A stretch of DNA of 64,000 nucleotides. Source: Gigaspora rosea (taxonomy: Eukaryota; Glomeromycota; Glomeromycetes; Diversisporales; Gigasporaceae). The stretch lies in the NCBI GenBank assembly GCA_003550325.1, contig QKWP01000612.1, positions 115,433-179,432 of the forward strand, written 5' to 3'. This document shows positions 12,592 to 23,360 of the stretch, piece by piece. The notes beneath the pieces are model-generated. The model saw only the letters and a program-made list of their open reading frames with translations, was not told where the DNA came from and made no database searches. Position 1 is the stretch's first letter; each line of letters opens with the position of its first letter. The position numbers and the translations under genes are program-made.

Positions 12592-13014
12592 TATACATAT
12601 TGGCAAAATCCCAAATTTTATAGTTTGGAATTTGTCCGCGCCCAAATCCCAAATATATCCCAAATTAATTTTTCAAAAACTTTATTAATAATCTTTGTTT
12701 AAACAAATAGTAGATATTCTTATTGTTATAGATAACATATTTGCAAAATTTTAGGCCTACTTTTTTGATTTAATTTTTTACAAATAGCAATTGTTTTTTT
12801 TGAATTTGGGATTTGTCCGTGTTTTGCCAGCAAGTATAGATGCCATACCTGCAACNCTTTATTAATAATCTTTGTTTAAACAAATAGTAGATATTCTTAT
12901 TGTTATAGATAACATATTTGCAAAATTTTAGGCCTACTTTTTTGATTTAATCTTTTACAAATAGCAATTGTTTTTTTGAATTTGGGATTTGTCCGTGTTT
13001 TGCTAGCAAGTATA
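12592..13014. mobile_element. hAT-like MITE with CCCAAAT words, partly duplicated
   Basis: Ends are TATACAT and its imperfect complement CAAGTATA, with a perfect 8-bp duplication GCTCATAG (12584-12591 and 13015-13022). CAAATCCCAAAT words lie on the left and TTTGGGATTTG on the right. The right half is present twice (about 12680-12825 and 12857-13010) around a single N at 12856, probably an assembly join. Confidence 0.75.
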
Positions 13015-13813
13015 GCTCATAGTAAACAAAAATCAGCTGATTTCTGAAAGCTCCCTTATAGATAGAAATGCTACAATCACCCAAGAAAAATATTTTTTTA
13101 TTAAGTTAATGAATTATGCCAATTAATTAAAAGTTGTAGAGCTTATTATAGTAAATCTAAAAAAAGGCAAAATCATCAAAATTGGTCTAGTAGATGCTGA
13201 GTTATTATCAAAAAATGATTGGGCAACTATATAAGATTTTATATAAACAAATATTTGTTTTTACATAGTTATCCAATCATTTTTTGACAACATTTACATA
13301 TTTACTAAACTGATTTTAATAATCTAACCACTATTAGATATATCTCAACAAGCTCTACAACTTTCAATTAATCGATATAACTTATTAACTTAGTAAAAAA
13401 TATTTTTTTAGGTAATCATAGCATTTTGTCTATAAGTAATTTATATATTATAGTAATTTGTATTATGTTACACTATAATCATATACCAGTTGACTAGCAG
13501 ATCATCAATTAAATAAAATAAAGATTAATCTAAGTTTTATATTTATATATTATAAAAATATTAGTTACTATATATAGGGCATTATTAATCAAACTATATT
13601 ATAATAAGATTAAAAAAAATTAATAGTATTACTAAGTATTATTGGTTAAAATAATTATCAGTTATATATATTAATGCCTAATATAATTATTATACTAAGA
13701 TTTTACAAATAATTTATAGATAAAGTCAATAAAAATAACCCATTATAAAAATATTAAATATTATATTAAAAGGTAATATTGAAATAATACCTAAAATGTT
13801 GTTAAAATTTTTA

Positions 13814-14458
13814 TCCCTTAAACTGTAATCCAGGCAAATTTGCCTGGATTTTTTTAGAAATATTACATTTATTAAATAAAATAAAAATTTATTAAGTATA
13901 CTTTATTTATAGAATATTTTCTTTAAAAGATATTTTATAAACTTTATTATAAAAATTTTTTAAAATTATTAATAAACTTTAAAGCAATAAAGTTTAAAGT
14001 TTTTATTTTAAAATTTTTACTATAAAATTTTTCTTTAGGTTTTCTTAAATTTTATATGTTCCCGTCTATAAAAAAATTTTCACTTCTAATACAAGTCCTA
14101 ATTTTTACAAGTAAATCACAAAGTTGCAATAATAAAAGTTGTAATCCTTTTTATAAACTATATCATTCTATTAAATCAGGAAGCTAGAGCTAATATTAAT
14201 AGAGTTCGCCAAAAAAAAGTAGATAATTTTTTTGGATAAAAATTTTTTAAAATATTTCTATTTTTAGCTTATTAGCAACTTAAACTTTTTTTCTTATAAG
14301 ATAAAATTAAATACTACTATAATATAATCCTTTTATTTTCAAATATTATCAAAAAAAAATTTAATTAAATATCTTAAATTTTAAAAAATATAGATTATAA
14401 GCATATTTATAGCAATTTTCCAGCCAAATTTGCCTGGATTTGCTTACAGTTTAAGGGA
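13814..14458. mobile_element. TA-flanked element, TCCCTTAAAC family, copy 2
   Basis: TCCCTTAAACTGTAATCCAG on the left and its complement ending GTTTAAGGGA on the right, each bordered by TA. GGCAAATTTGCC palindromes sit at both sides. Length is close to copy 1 (645 versus 657 bp). Non-coding. Confidence 0.72.
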
Positions 14459-14686
14459 TAGAATTAAGCTTATTATAGGGCAAAATTTTAAACTACACTT
14501 TTTTCTTGGATATTATTTAAACAAATAGTATAATTATATTAGAAAATATTTGATTAGCTAATAAAAATTATTATATATAAAATAGTTGTCCAAAACTAAT
14601 TAAATTTAGTTTTGGTTTTGGACAAGTTTGGAACAGGTTTTGAACACTATATTCAAAGACCAAAATTGTTCAATTTTCCAATACTG

Positions 14687-15611
14687 CTTTAGTAGATATC
14701 AATCACATAATCTACAAATTATCAAAAATATAAGTTCTCTGCTATGCTCTGAACAATAAAAGTTTCATACAAATCAAATTACTTTTATTAGCTGTTTTTT
14801 ATTTTATATATTTAAAAACAGAGTTGGCAATAAACTATGTTCATTAAAAATAAATTTAATAATAGATCTAAAACCAATACTATAATTTATTAATCTATTG
14901 GTCTATTGGTCCAATAGTTTATTTTAACAAAAATTTTTTTATATTAAAAAATATAAAATATTAAAGTTCAAAGCATAATACTGTAGTATATAGTTACTCA
15001 GAAAAGTTTTAATAATAATTTTTTATGGAATTATCTGCTATATTAGGCTATTTTATAATTATACTGCTCTTATTTATATATAATTTCTGATAAGTCAACT
15101 AAATAAAAATCTAGTTTCAAATAAACACTTAGAAACAACAAGAAATTTCTAAAAATATAGTCTTTATAACTATTTTGGTATAGTACTTAAAATATAAAAA
15201 TACAATTTTCTATTTTTTGCAAATTCACAAACTAGTATAGCAGATCATATTTGGGCACTGTTTGGCAGTTCAAACTTTTGTAAATAGTAAGCTATGTCTA
15301 ACCAATTATGTTTTTTTTTATTATTATAAATTGAAAAAATTTTGCCTTTATAAATATAATACTTTGCTAAATATATTTTTGTTTTGTTTATAAAATTATT
15401 AGTATTATTAAATATATATATATATATATATATTTTAGTATTAAGATATCTACTTTAAAGCTTAAGCTTTATTTAGAATCATAGGTTTTTTTATATAAAG
15501 GTCTATGAGGTCTTGACCAAATTTAATAAAAATTTTTTTATTTTAATTCTACAAATCTGTAGAATTCAAATAAAAAATTTTTATTAAATTTGGACAAAAA
15601 CTTATAGAGAT
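14687..15611. other. AT-rich decayed sequence
   Basis: No gene seen. It holds short inverted stretches (for example 15485-15600, AAATTTGGTCAAGACC-like arms) and a TA microsatellite at about 15413-15432. Confidence 0.4.
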
Positions 15612-16127
15612 TAGAGATTAAGCCCAAATAAGGCTTACTTGAGTAACCTATATTCCTTAACCAGGTTATAAATATGCCAACTGGATAACCTGGATAGAAA
15701 GATACATCATATGAGAATCACACAGTGGATGGATATTATAAGAAATTTATGTTTCACAAATGTTATTCTAATGCTATAATATACTGCTTATTAATCTCTT
15801 TAATAATACTTTATGGGTTAACAATGGGGCATAGCTAGTGCTACAAAGTAGACAGTCAGAAGTTAAAAAATTATTATTTTTTTTTGAAAATATAGTTTTT
15901 TGGTTTGGATGATTGTTACTCTGTGTCTCTATATTTGCTTATACCAATTCTGATTTAAATATTGTCTATAACCATATAAAAGGCTAATTGTTATATAATC
16001 ATAAATGGATTAAACAGGTTAACTGAGTAACCAGATCTTTTGAGATTAACTGGATCATTACCTGGGTAAGAGTTTAATAAACAGACAGGTAACCCAGAAT
16101 TAAATTTTATACTGGGCTTAATCTCTA
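15612..16127. mobile_element. hAT-like MITE, TAGAGATTA family, decayed copy
   Basis: The ends TAGAGATTAAGCCC / GGGCTTAATCTCTA are flanked by a perfect 8-bp duplication ATAGAGAT (15604-15611 and 16128-16135). Compared with 3587-4366, nearly all CCGG-containing words are changed (for example CCCGG to CCCAA), and the nested 199-bp element is absent. Confidence 0.88.
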
Positions 16128-17097
16128 ATAGAGATATCTTTGATAAAATTTTTTATTTTCAAAAAGATATATAACAAAGAAGCTATACTAAAATTGTTTA
16201 TAGAAACTTTCATCAAATGAGTTCTTAACCAAATTTAATAAAATTTTTTATTTTAATTTTACAAATCCATAGAATTCAAATAAAGAAATTTTTATTGAAT
16301 TTGGTTATAAACTTGTAAAAATAATATTAAATTAATTTAAGTTTTTAAAAGTTAAAATATTTAAGTAACAAAATTGAGATAATGTACATGTACCATAGTA
16401 TGAATAGTATTCTCTAAAATTATTAAAACTACTATTTACTTAACATTTTACTAATTGATTATAACTTCTTGTACTAACTTGTTCAGCTTTAAAAAATATA
16501 TCAAATTAGCATATTTTATTCTACTTTTTTTAAAATTTAATAGATAGGATTTAGGCCTAAAGATTACCAGTAGTACAGTTAGAAGAATAGGTTAAAAATC
16601 TAGAAAAATATATATATAAATAATTTTTGTATACAAAAATCTGATCAATACTATAGTTTAGTTTGGCAGAATTTTTTTTAATATTAATAATAAACTTGTT
16701 TAAAAAAAACCTTTGTAACTGCTATTTTTTGTTGCTTCAAATGTACTACGTGTAGTATACTATAAATGCTAAATTTTTTATAAATTTTTTTAATAGAATT
16801 AGTAAATTTAAATTTAAATTATATAAAAAATGTTTATAGCTTACTATATTAAAAGTTTTATTATTAGTTATATTGTAAAAAATATAATTTCTACTATAAA
16901 GGTTTGTAAGCTATTAGTTGAAAATCATTACTATTTTAGTATTTCATATAGGTTCATTAGTTTTTTAACCATAATTTAAAAAAAATTTTATTAAATAAAT
17001 TTTGTTTAAATTTATTAGAAGTTGTTAAAAACTAGCTTTTAATTCTAATTTATAAAATTTATCAACATTTAAGCTAATATATTAAGAGTAATATNTT
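16128..17097. other. AT-rich decayed sequence with a single N
   Basis: No gene seen. Text around 16430-16520 (ACTAATTGATTATAACTTCT) is a distant copy of the palindromic repeat at 56870-57620. A lone N at 17095 marks an uncertain join. Confidence 0.4.
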
Positions 17098-17230
17098 CTA
17101 CACTAGTTGCCATACCTACAACCCAACTAGGGGATTGCCTATTTAAACCCTCTGGTCCAAGCTTCGCATGTCAATTCTACTTGTGATCACCGGTACAGCC
17201 CTTCAATACATTAGTCAGTCGAGATCCAAG
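17098..17230 (-). mobile_element. Fragment of the tRNA-headed retroposon
   Basis: GCCATACCTACAACCC, GCCTATTTAAACCC and CTCTGGTCC match the complement of the 3' half of retroposon copy 1 and the plus-strand text of copy 2 near 58205-58265. Head and tail are missing. Confidence 0.6.
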
Positions 17231-17237
17231 TTTACTA

Positions 17238-17478
17238 AAATGCATCTATGGTGTTGAATACTATAAGTACTATTTCTCAAAAATGTACTAAGTAAATAGA
17301 ATCGGGTACTCTATATAAAAATGTTCAGAACCTCTAAAAACCTTATGAAAATAAAATTGGAACCTTATATATAATTTATATTATAGTATATATAACACCT
17401 CTTTATCCTAAAAATGCACTCTAACACTAATTTTATTAGTAAAAATTATATATGGCATTCAACACTATAGGTGCATTT
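17238..17478. mobile_element. TA-flanked MITE
   Basis: AAATGCATCTATGGTGTTGA on the left is complementary to AACACTATAGGTGCATTT on the right, each bordered by TA. Non-coding. Confidence 0.6.
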
Positions 17479-17507
17479 TATTATTGTATAGCCAATATTA
17501 TTATATA

Positions 17508-17643
17508 ATAAATAACTATATATATAATAATATTATTACATGTAATAATATTATTACATGTAATATAATAATATTATTACATGTAATAATATTATTACAT
17601 GTAATAATATTATTATATGTAATAATATTATTACATTATTACA

Positions 17644-17680
<37 letters not shown>
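17508..17680. repeat. ATTATTACATGTAATAAT palindromic array and poly-A run
   Basis: Tandem self-complementary units ATTATTACATGTAATA run from about 17508 to 17647, followed by an uninterrupted A-run of about 33 bases. This is a likely polymerase-slippage or cruciform-prone site. Confidence 0.85.
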
Positions 17681-17682
<2 letters not shown>

Positions 17683-18429
17683 ATATCATAAATTCTGGAT
17701 ATAAAATAAACTTTAACATATCACATGAATAGTGATAGGTGTTATGTAATACTGTAATATTAAAAGTTTAGGTTATATAATTAATTTGTTGACATATTTT
17801 ATATTGCTTATGTTGGTTGTCCTAAAGTGAAAAATAGTGAAAATTAGCCAATCAGCAATCAGTATTATTCTAATAAGACCGGACTGAGTATTACCTAGGC
17901 AGATCTTTGTATGGGTCCAAACCCGTATCTATTCTGATAAATTAAGGGTCCAAACTCAGTCCGTTCAACAGACTGAACTAGACCCGGACCGGACCCAGAT
18001 CTTTTGCAGAATACTATGTTTAATTAGAGCAAAAGTTAAAATCAATTAGTAAATTTTCGAGAATCATAAAATATTATATTATTTGAAATTATACTAATTG
18101 ATTATATCTACTTGTACTAAATAACAGATAACTTGTTTAGCAGTTTTTTGGTCCCATAGCTTATTGGTTAAGTTCTAAACCACTATATACAAGATTGATA
18201 GTTCAAGTTAGTCTAAAAACAAATGCTTTTGTAACCAAAAAATAGAACTATAATTGAATTAAAGTTCTATGAAAGTCTATATAAAGTACAAATCTAAATT
18301 AGAAATTTCCAGAAAAAGATTGCACTATAGAAAAAAGGCATTATATATAACAGTAGATATTACAGAATGTTCTATTATATAAAGATTGCATGTCTAAGTT
18401 CTGAGCTAAGACTGTCTTAGGCTATACAT

Positions 18430-18655
18430 GGTAATGAAATTATTTTGGGTTTTGGACCCAAAATTAAATTTTTTTTCTGAAATTGTTTTTAATCTATTTT
18501 ATTTAAAACCTGAAATATTTTAATTTTTTTTTTGAATAGATGAAATTATAAAAAAAATAAATATTTATTTTATTTGCTCTTCCTTATAAAAAATTTTAAT
18601 TTATTTTGAAAACCTGAAATAAGCATTTTCAAAAATAAATTTTGATGCCATATAC
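18430..18655. repeat. Dispersed repeat with CCTGAAAT words, copy 1
   Basis: TTTGCTCTTCCTTATAAAAA and the ACCTGAAATA words here correspond to the complement of 48958-49180. Body words AAAACCTGAAAT occur at both ends. Ends were not fixed. Confidence 0.5.
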
Positions 18656-18989
18656 GTCTTAGGCAATACCAATATTCTAGCAGTCTGGATATTTGTTTAA
18701 AAAAGTAACTGGACAATAAGAAAACTAGAGTAGTGAAAAAAGCAGTAAAATATAATAAAACCTGTAGTAAAGAATTGTTCTAACCAAATAAGAAACACCT
18801 GGCACATGTAAAGACTAATACCAAGGTTGGCTTGTATATAGAAAATATATAATAACCCAAAAATGGTATTTGATGATACACTGGGCTAGTAGTATAGTAA
18901 TATACACAAAAGGTACTAAGGGCATACTAATATTAAACACCAATCAATTCAGATAAAAACTGGAAGTAGTATCATTAATTCAGTTTCAA

Positions 18990-19730
18990 GTAAATTCAAT
19001 TTAGCTTTATTTGAACCAAGCCAGGCTTATTTGACTAAATTAGTTCTATTTGGATCTATCTTAGATTTATTTGAATTTAAATCAAATTTATTTAATCTTA
19101 TTTAGGTTTATTCAATCTGATTCAAATTCATTTGAACCCAATAAAATTCTGAATCAGATTTATTTGAACCCAAATCAGGTTCTAAATCAGGTTATATAAA
19201 CCCAAATCAAATATACTTAAACTTATGCCAGGTTTATTTGAACCAAACTGGGCTTATTTGAACGCAAACCAGATTTATTTGAACCCAAGTAGGGTTTATT
19301 TAAACCTAAGTTGGCTTACTTGAATCCAAATTGGGTTTATTTGAACCCAAGTCAGATTTATTTGAACCCAAGTCAGGTTTATTTGAACCCAAGTCAGGTT
19401 CACTTGAACCTAAGTTGGCCCAAGTCAGATTCATTTGAACTCAAAGTCAGGTTTATTTGAACCCAAGTTGGGCCAACTTGGGTATATTTGAACCCAAGCC
19501 AGGTTCATTTGAACCTAATTTGGTTTCATTCGAACCCAAGCTAGGCTTATTTAAACTTAAGCTGGGTTTATTTGAACTCAATTCAGATTCATTTGCACAC
19601 AATTTAGGTTTAATAACCCCAATTCAGGTTCATTTGAACCTAATTTTGAGTTTATTAGAACCTAATTTAGGTTTACTTGAATTAATTTGGGTTTATTTGA
19701 ACCAATTTGAACTCATTTAACATATTCTGT
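18990..19730. repeat. Minisatellite of about 21-bp units
   Basis: Imperfect tandem units of the form TTTATTTGAACCCAAGTCAGG, best preserved at 19200-19480, degenerate towards both edges. The 87-codon ORF at 19457-19720 is a by-product of the array (repeating N-L-G-L-F-E text) and is not called as a gene. Confidence 0.8.
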
Positions 19731-20584
19731 ATTCATTTACTTGAAAACTAAATAAAACTAAAAGACTAAAAAAAAAAAAATTAAAATCTTGATTCCCAGA
19801 AATGCTTGGACCCTGAGAGCTAATATAAACTAAAAAACTATTAAATTTTAATAATTAGGTTAAAGAACAATAAGAACCTTATTCTCTGAGCAATACTCGG
19901 CTTAAGAGCTAAATGAAACTAAAAACTACTAAATTTTAATAACTAAGATATTCCCGGGACAACTCCCGGGCTTAAGAGCTAGTCTAATTAGATTACGCGA
20001 TGTAATTTTAAGGCATGCCTTAATAACTTCAAATAACATACCAGGTTCCCTAACTATAATGAATCATTTAGGGCAAGAAATGTAAAAATCATCTGATAAG
20101 AGTCTAAATCGGTAATATAATAATAATCGTATCTGCTTATGCTGAGATTAACCTTTGAAATATTTTAGAATTCTTTTTTGTTAGTTTTTTTTAGTTAAAA
20201 TTTAGGATTAGTATTATTAAAGTATAATAGATTCTAATACGTAGAGATCCTAGATTTCAGAATATTACAATAATTTATAATTTCCTTTTGTTCATTTTTA
20301 GCTATCATTAATATCATTGAGCAACTTGGTCGTAACATAATAGTTTTCTCTTGACATCACTCAAAATTTTTCCAGTTGCTCCAGAATTAATTAAGAACAT
20401 ATGTTTATCCCGCACTTTGGTCTTTGACATTATTGGATCAAAATTGGACTTACTATATACATATGTAATTTTATTGAAAATTACTAATCATTCCTGTGAC
20501 TCGGCACAGCGCAACGTTTCACAACATTTAGATATATTTAGTACAATACAGAAATAGAGGGCTAAAAAATTCATAATCCCCTCA
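19731..20584. other. Upstream region of the LRR gene with decayed repeats
   Basis: About three degenerate direct repeats containing ACTATTAAATTTTAATAA and GAGCTA lie at 19750-19985. At 20165-20280 there is a weak resemblance to the TTAGGGTTAGGG-core MITE (GATTAGTATTATTAAAG). No defined promoter element can be claimed. Confidence 0.35.
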
Positions 20585-22072
20585 ATGATGAATGCACCGA
20601 ACGAAATTTTTTTAGAAATTTTTAATAACCTTCGAGCTTCTCATAGGAGTTTATTTTCATGTCTTCTTGTAAACCGTCGATGGTGTATAAATATTGTACC
20701 AATATTATGGAGTGAGCCAAGATATTATGATAGAAGACTTATAAGAACGTGCCTTTTATCATTAAACGCAGAAGAACAAGCTCTATTCATTCCATTTAAA
20801 ATCACACTTCCAAATGAACCGAAACCATTATTTGAATACACAAGTTACATTACGTCTATTAACTATTATTTAAATGATGGGATCAAAAATTGGCTTAAAT
20901 ATGAAGGATGTAAAGCGCCAGAAGATGCGGTTAAATATTCATTAATAGCAATGTTTCTAAGAACCAGTAAGAAACTTAAATATTTAACCACTTTCAATTA
21001 TGATGATATAGCAGAGTTATTAGTAGATGTCCTTTATAAAAACACAGCAATTATCACATTAAATCTTAATGGTAATCAACTTGATAAAGCTAAAGCATTA
21101 GCAAAGGCTCTTTGTAAAAACACTACGCTGACTTCTTTAAGTCTTGACAAAGATCAACTCAGTTATGAAGGAGGAAAAGCTTTTGCAAAAGTTCTTTGTA
21201 AAAATAATACTTTAACGTCCTTAAATCTTTATAATGATCAACTTGGTTCAGAAGGAGGAAAAGTATTAGCGGATGCACTTTGCAAAAATAATACATTAAC
21301 TTTTTTAAATCTTGGAGAGAATCAACTTGGTTCCGAATGTGGTGAAGCATTAGCGAATGCACTTTGTAAAAATAGTACATTAACGTCTTTAATTCTTCAT
21401 CATAATCAACTTGGTTCAAAAGGTGGAAAAGCATTAGCCAAGGCTCTTTGTGAGAATAATACTTTGAAATCATTAAATCTTAATAGTAATCAACTTGGGC
21501 CTGAAGGGGTAAAAGAGTTAGCCAAAGCACTATGTGCAAATAATACTTTAACGTCATTAAATCTTAATAATAATCAATTTGGACCTGAAGGAATAAAGGC
21601 GTTAGCTGAAGCACTTTGTGTAAGCAATAGCTTAATTTCTTTAGATCTTAATAATAATCAACTTGGACCCGAAGGAGGAAAAGCATTAGCCGAAGCACTT
21701 TGTATAAACACTTCTCTGACTTCTTTAACTCTTTATAATAACCAACTTGGTTCCGAAGGAGGAAAACACTTAGCAGAGGCTCTTTATAAAAATAACACTT
21801 TAACTTCTTTAGATCTTAGTAATAATCAACTTGGCTCTGAAGGAGGAAAAGAAATTGCAAATGCACTTTGCAAAAACACTGCTTTAACTTCTTTAGATCT
21901 TAGTAATAATCAACTTTGTTTTGAAGAAGGAAATGCATTGGTTGAGGCTCTTTGTAAAAACACTACTTTAATCACTTTGAAACTTTATGATAATCGATTT
22001 AGTTTTGAAGAGGTGGAAATTTTCAAGCAAATACTTCATGCGAACACCACTCTACCTTACTTGTATATTTAA
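20585..22072 (+). CDS. F-box protein with ribonuclease-inhibitor-type LRRs
   Basis: Predicted 495 residues, intronless, ending TAA at 22070-22072. Residues about 3-45 (APNEIFLEIFNNL, SCLLVNRRWCINIVPILW) fit an F-box, the Skp1-binding module of SCF ubiquitin ligases. From about residue 150 there are eleven full 28-residue LRR_RI repeats with the pattern LTSLNLNNNQLGPEGGKALA-x-ALCKN, plus partial repeats at both ends. The Met-Met start at 20585 places the F-box directly at the N-terminus; the second Met at 20588 is equally possible. Known for the family: F-box/LRR proteins choose substrates for ubiquitination, and LRR_RI arrays bind proteins. The target here is unknown. The repeats are also tandem at DNA level (84-bp period), so repeat number may vary. 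It is the best-preserved gene in the window; CpG and codon use look less eroded than in neighbouring repeats. Confidence 0.9.
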   Translation: MMNAPNEIFLEIFNNLRASHRSLFSCLLVNRRWCINIVPILWSEPRYYDRRLIRTCLLSLNAEEQALFIPFKITLPNEPKPLFEYTSYITSINYYLNDGIKNWLKYEGCKAPEDAVKYSLIAMFLRTSKKLKYLTTFNYDDIAELLVDVLYKNTAIITLNLNGNQLDKAKALAKALCKNTTLTSLSLDKDQLSYEGGKAFAKVLCKNNTLTSLNLYNDQLGSEGGKVLADALCKNNTLTFLNLGENQLGSECGEALANALCKNSTLTSLILHHNQLGSKGGKALAKALCENNTLKSLNLNSNQLGPEGVKELAKALCANNTLTSLNLNNNQFGPEGIKALAEALCVSNSLISLDLNNNQLGPEGGKALAEALCINTSLTSLTLYNNQLGSEGGKHLAEALYKNNTLTSLDLSNNQLGSEGGKEIANALCKNTALTSLDLSNNQLCFEEGNALVEALCKNTTLITLKLYDNRFSFEEVEIFKQILHANTTLPYLYI

Positions 22073-23002
22073 ATAATTTTATATAAGGGAAGGGTCGTAT
22101 ATACTTTCTCACCTGAATATAAAGACAATTAAATTCTTTACTCCTTCCATACTATTAGTTGGTACCTTTAATCAAAAATTACATGTATTGATTATATATT
22201 CATTGTAATATATTAATTAGAAGCAATATATATAAGCTCTAATTAAACAAATTACTAATGCTTACTAGACAAGAAAAGTTTGTAACATGAATAATTCAAT
22301 ATTCATTTAAAGAATGAATGAAAATATTGTTGTATGAAATGTATATTAGAATAGAATTTAATAAAATTTTTGATAACCAAAACATAAAAAAATTTTCCAA
22401 ATGAAAATGTACGATGCGACAACAATATGCTCCAAGATAATATGCTAGTGCCATAATTGACCACTATTAACGTTGTTGTAACATTTGACGAAGGCCGTAA
22501 CATTTGGCATCTTGAATGATCTCTATTGTTCATGACTTTATAATATGTATTAATATACACATAATTACGTTTATGCTTCTCTTTTTAAAAAAATGGAAAA
22601 GGTTTAACAAACATAAAGCTCTGTTATAGAGATACTTAACCCTGGATTATTAGCAATAGCAGTCGTAGAAAGAGATCACTGGTTGGAACATTATGTGAAA
22701 TCCGCCATATAGTTAGTAATTTAATAATAAAATTGATAGATTAAAATTATTTTTAATATAAATATTTTATTATACTTCGTATTTGCTCCATTAAATTAGT
22801 GAATTCGGTATAAATGTATCCGTTATATCAGTAGTTGACTGTAGAAATACGCATTAATCACAATTTGCAGCAATAAAATACGAAAATAAAGCTGTTTTTT
22901 TTTTTTTAATATTTATATCGTTATAACAAAATTTGCATTAGATCAAACATTTAATTTCAGGCGTTTAAATTCAAATTTTTTACTAAACGTGAATGAAATC
23001 AA
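22073..23002. other. Downstream region of the LRR gene, nothing recognised
   Basis: AT-rich, no coding text or repeat structure that I can assign. An A/T-rich tail and a T-run at about 22892-22908 are the only notable items. Confidence 0.4.
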
Positions 23003-23146
23003 ATGACTCAAACCAACCGATATGTAACCCAGTATCCAGTAATACCATCACAAATCCAAACTGTTCTCCGGGAAGTTGCAATGAAGCATTTAATAGCAAA
23101 GAAAGTTATGCCATATAAACTCGAAATAACGCCCAGGTCGTTATAA
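23003..23146 (+). CDS. Small ORF whose end is supplied by a MITE
   Basis: A 47-codon ORF beginning MTQTNRYVTQYPVIPSQIQ. Its first 36 codons precede the MITE at 23111-23360; the last 11 are read from the MITE's left end. If the MITE is ignored, the frame would continue after it for four codons (QPDD) to a stop, so the pre-insertion ORF would be about 40 codons. A splice-acceptor-like TTTAATTTCAG lies about 35 bases upstream, so this may be the last exon of a longer gene. I do not recognise the product. It may be chance. Confidence 0.3.
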   Translation: MTQTNRYVTQYPVIPSQIQTVLREVAMKHLIAKKVMPYKLEITPRSL

Positions 23147-23360
23147 CCGGGGTTAAATCGACGCCCAAAAATTTTTCAGATCGTGTGACTTTTTTATTGA
23201 TACGTAAGTGATTAAGTAAGTGACCCCGGGTCTTGTATATGACCTTTTACGGTAACAATAACGATAAATATAATAAATAAAATTAATGTATATCACATGA
23301 TCTGAGGTGGTGGTTTAAACCCGGTTGGGCGTTATGGGGCGTTATTTTGAGTTTATACGG
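23111..23360. mobile_element. TA-flanked MITE, CCGTATA family, copy A
   Basis: CCATATAAACTCGAAATAAC and the right end GTTATTTTGAGTTTATACGG are inverted. The right flank is TA and the left flank reads TATG. Inside, GGGTCTTGTATATGACCTTT at 23229-23250 resembles the right end of the element at 52222-52499, suggesting a chimera or nested fragment. Confidence 0.65.

Larger units (their letters stand above)
10140..13055. mobile_element. PIF/Harbinger-like element, larger copy
   Basis: The terminal repeat GGGAGCTTCCAGAAATCAGC has an inverted partner ending AAAGCTCCC. It is flanked by TTA at 10137-10139 and 13056-13058. It is related to 6700-7785 and carries about six copies, in alternating orientation, of the same ~150-bp unit (near 10530, 11700, 11850, 12020, 12180 and 12370). 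Other elements are nested at 10293-10518, 10659-11315 and 12592-13014. Confidence 0.72.
8666..13512. mobile_element. Foldback element, copy 3, expanded by insertions
   Basis: The left arm (GTCTGCCAGTCAACTGGTGC, about 8674) and right arm (CCAGTTGACTAGCAGATCAT, ending about 13512) are complementary and match the 6215-8381 foldback. The right arm has lost most CpG: the family text CGTTAGATGTGTCTCGATGA appears here as CTATTAGATATATCTCAACA. It contains the retroposon 8884-9871 and the PIF-like element 10140-13055. Confidence 0.75.
8508..14686. mobile_element. hAT-like element (CAGTGTTGG ends) holding a five-level nest
   Basis: The left end CAGTGTTGGAAATTGG and the right end CCAATACTG are inverted. 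The flanks CTCTAGTA (8500-8507) and CTTTAGTA (14687-14694) match at 7 of 8 positions, differing by C/T. The subterminal parts carry the word TGTTCAAAAC in both orientations (8555-8625, 14610-14680). After subtracting nested elements (8666-13512 and 13814-14458) only about 0.7 kb of its own sequence remains. Non-coding, and CpG-poor throughout. Confidence 0.7.

Noticed and set aside
19457..19720. 87-codon ORF with repeated N-L-G-L-F-E text
   Set aside because: By-product of the 21-bp minisatellite.
21159..21473. Minus-strand ORF of 104 codons
   Set aside because: It lies antisense to the repetitive LRR array and mirrors its 84-bp period; a shadow.
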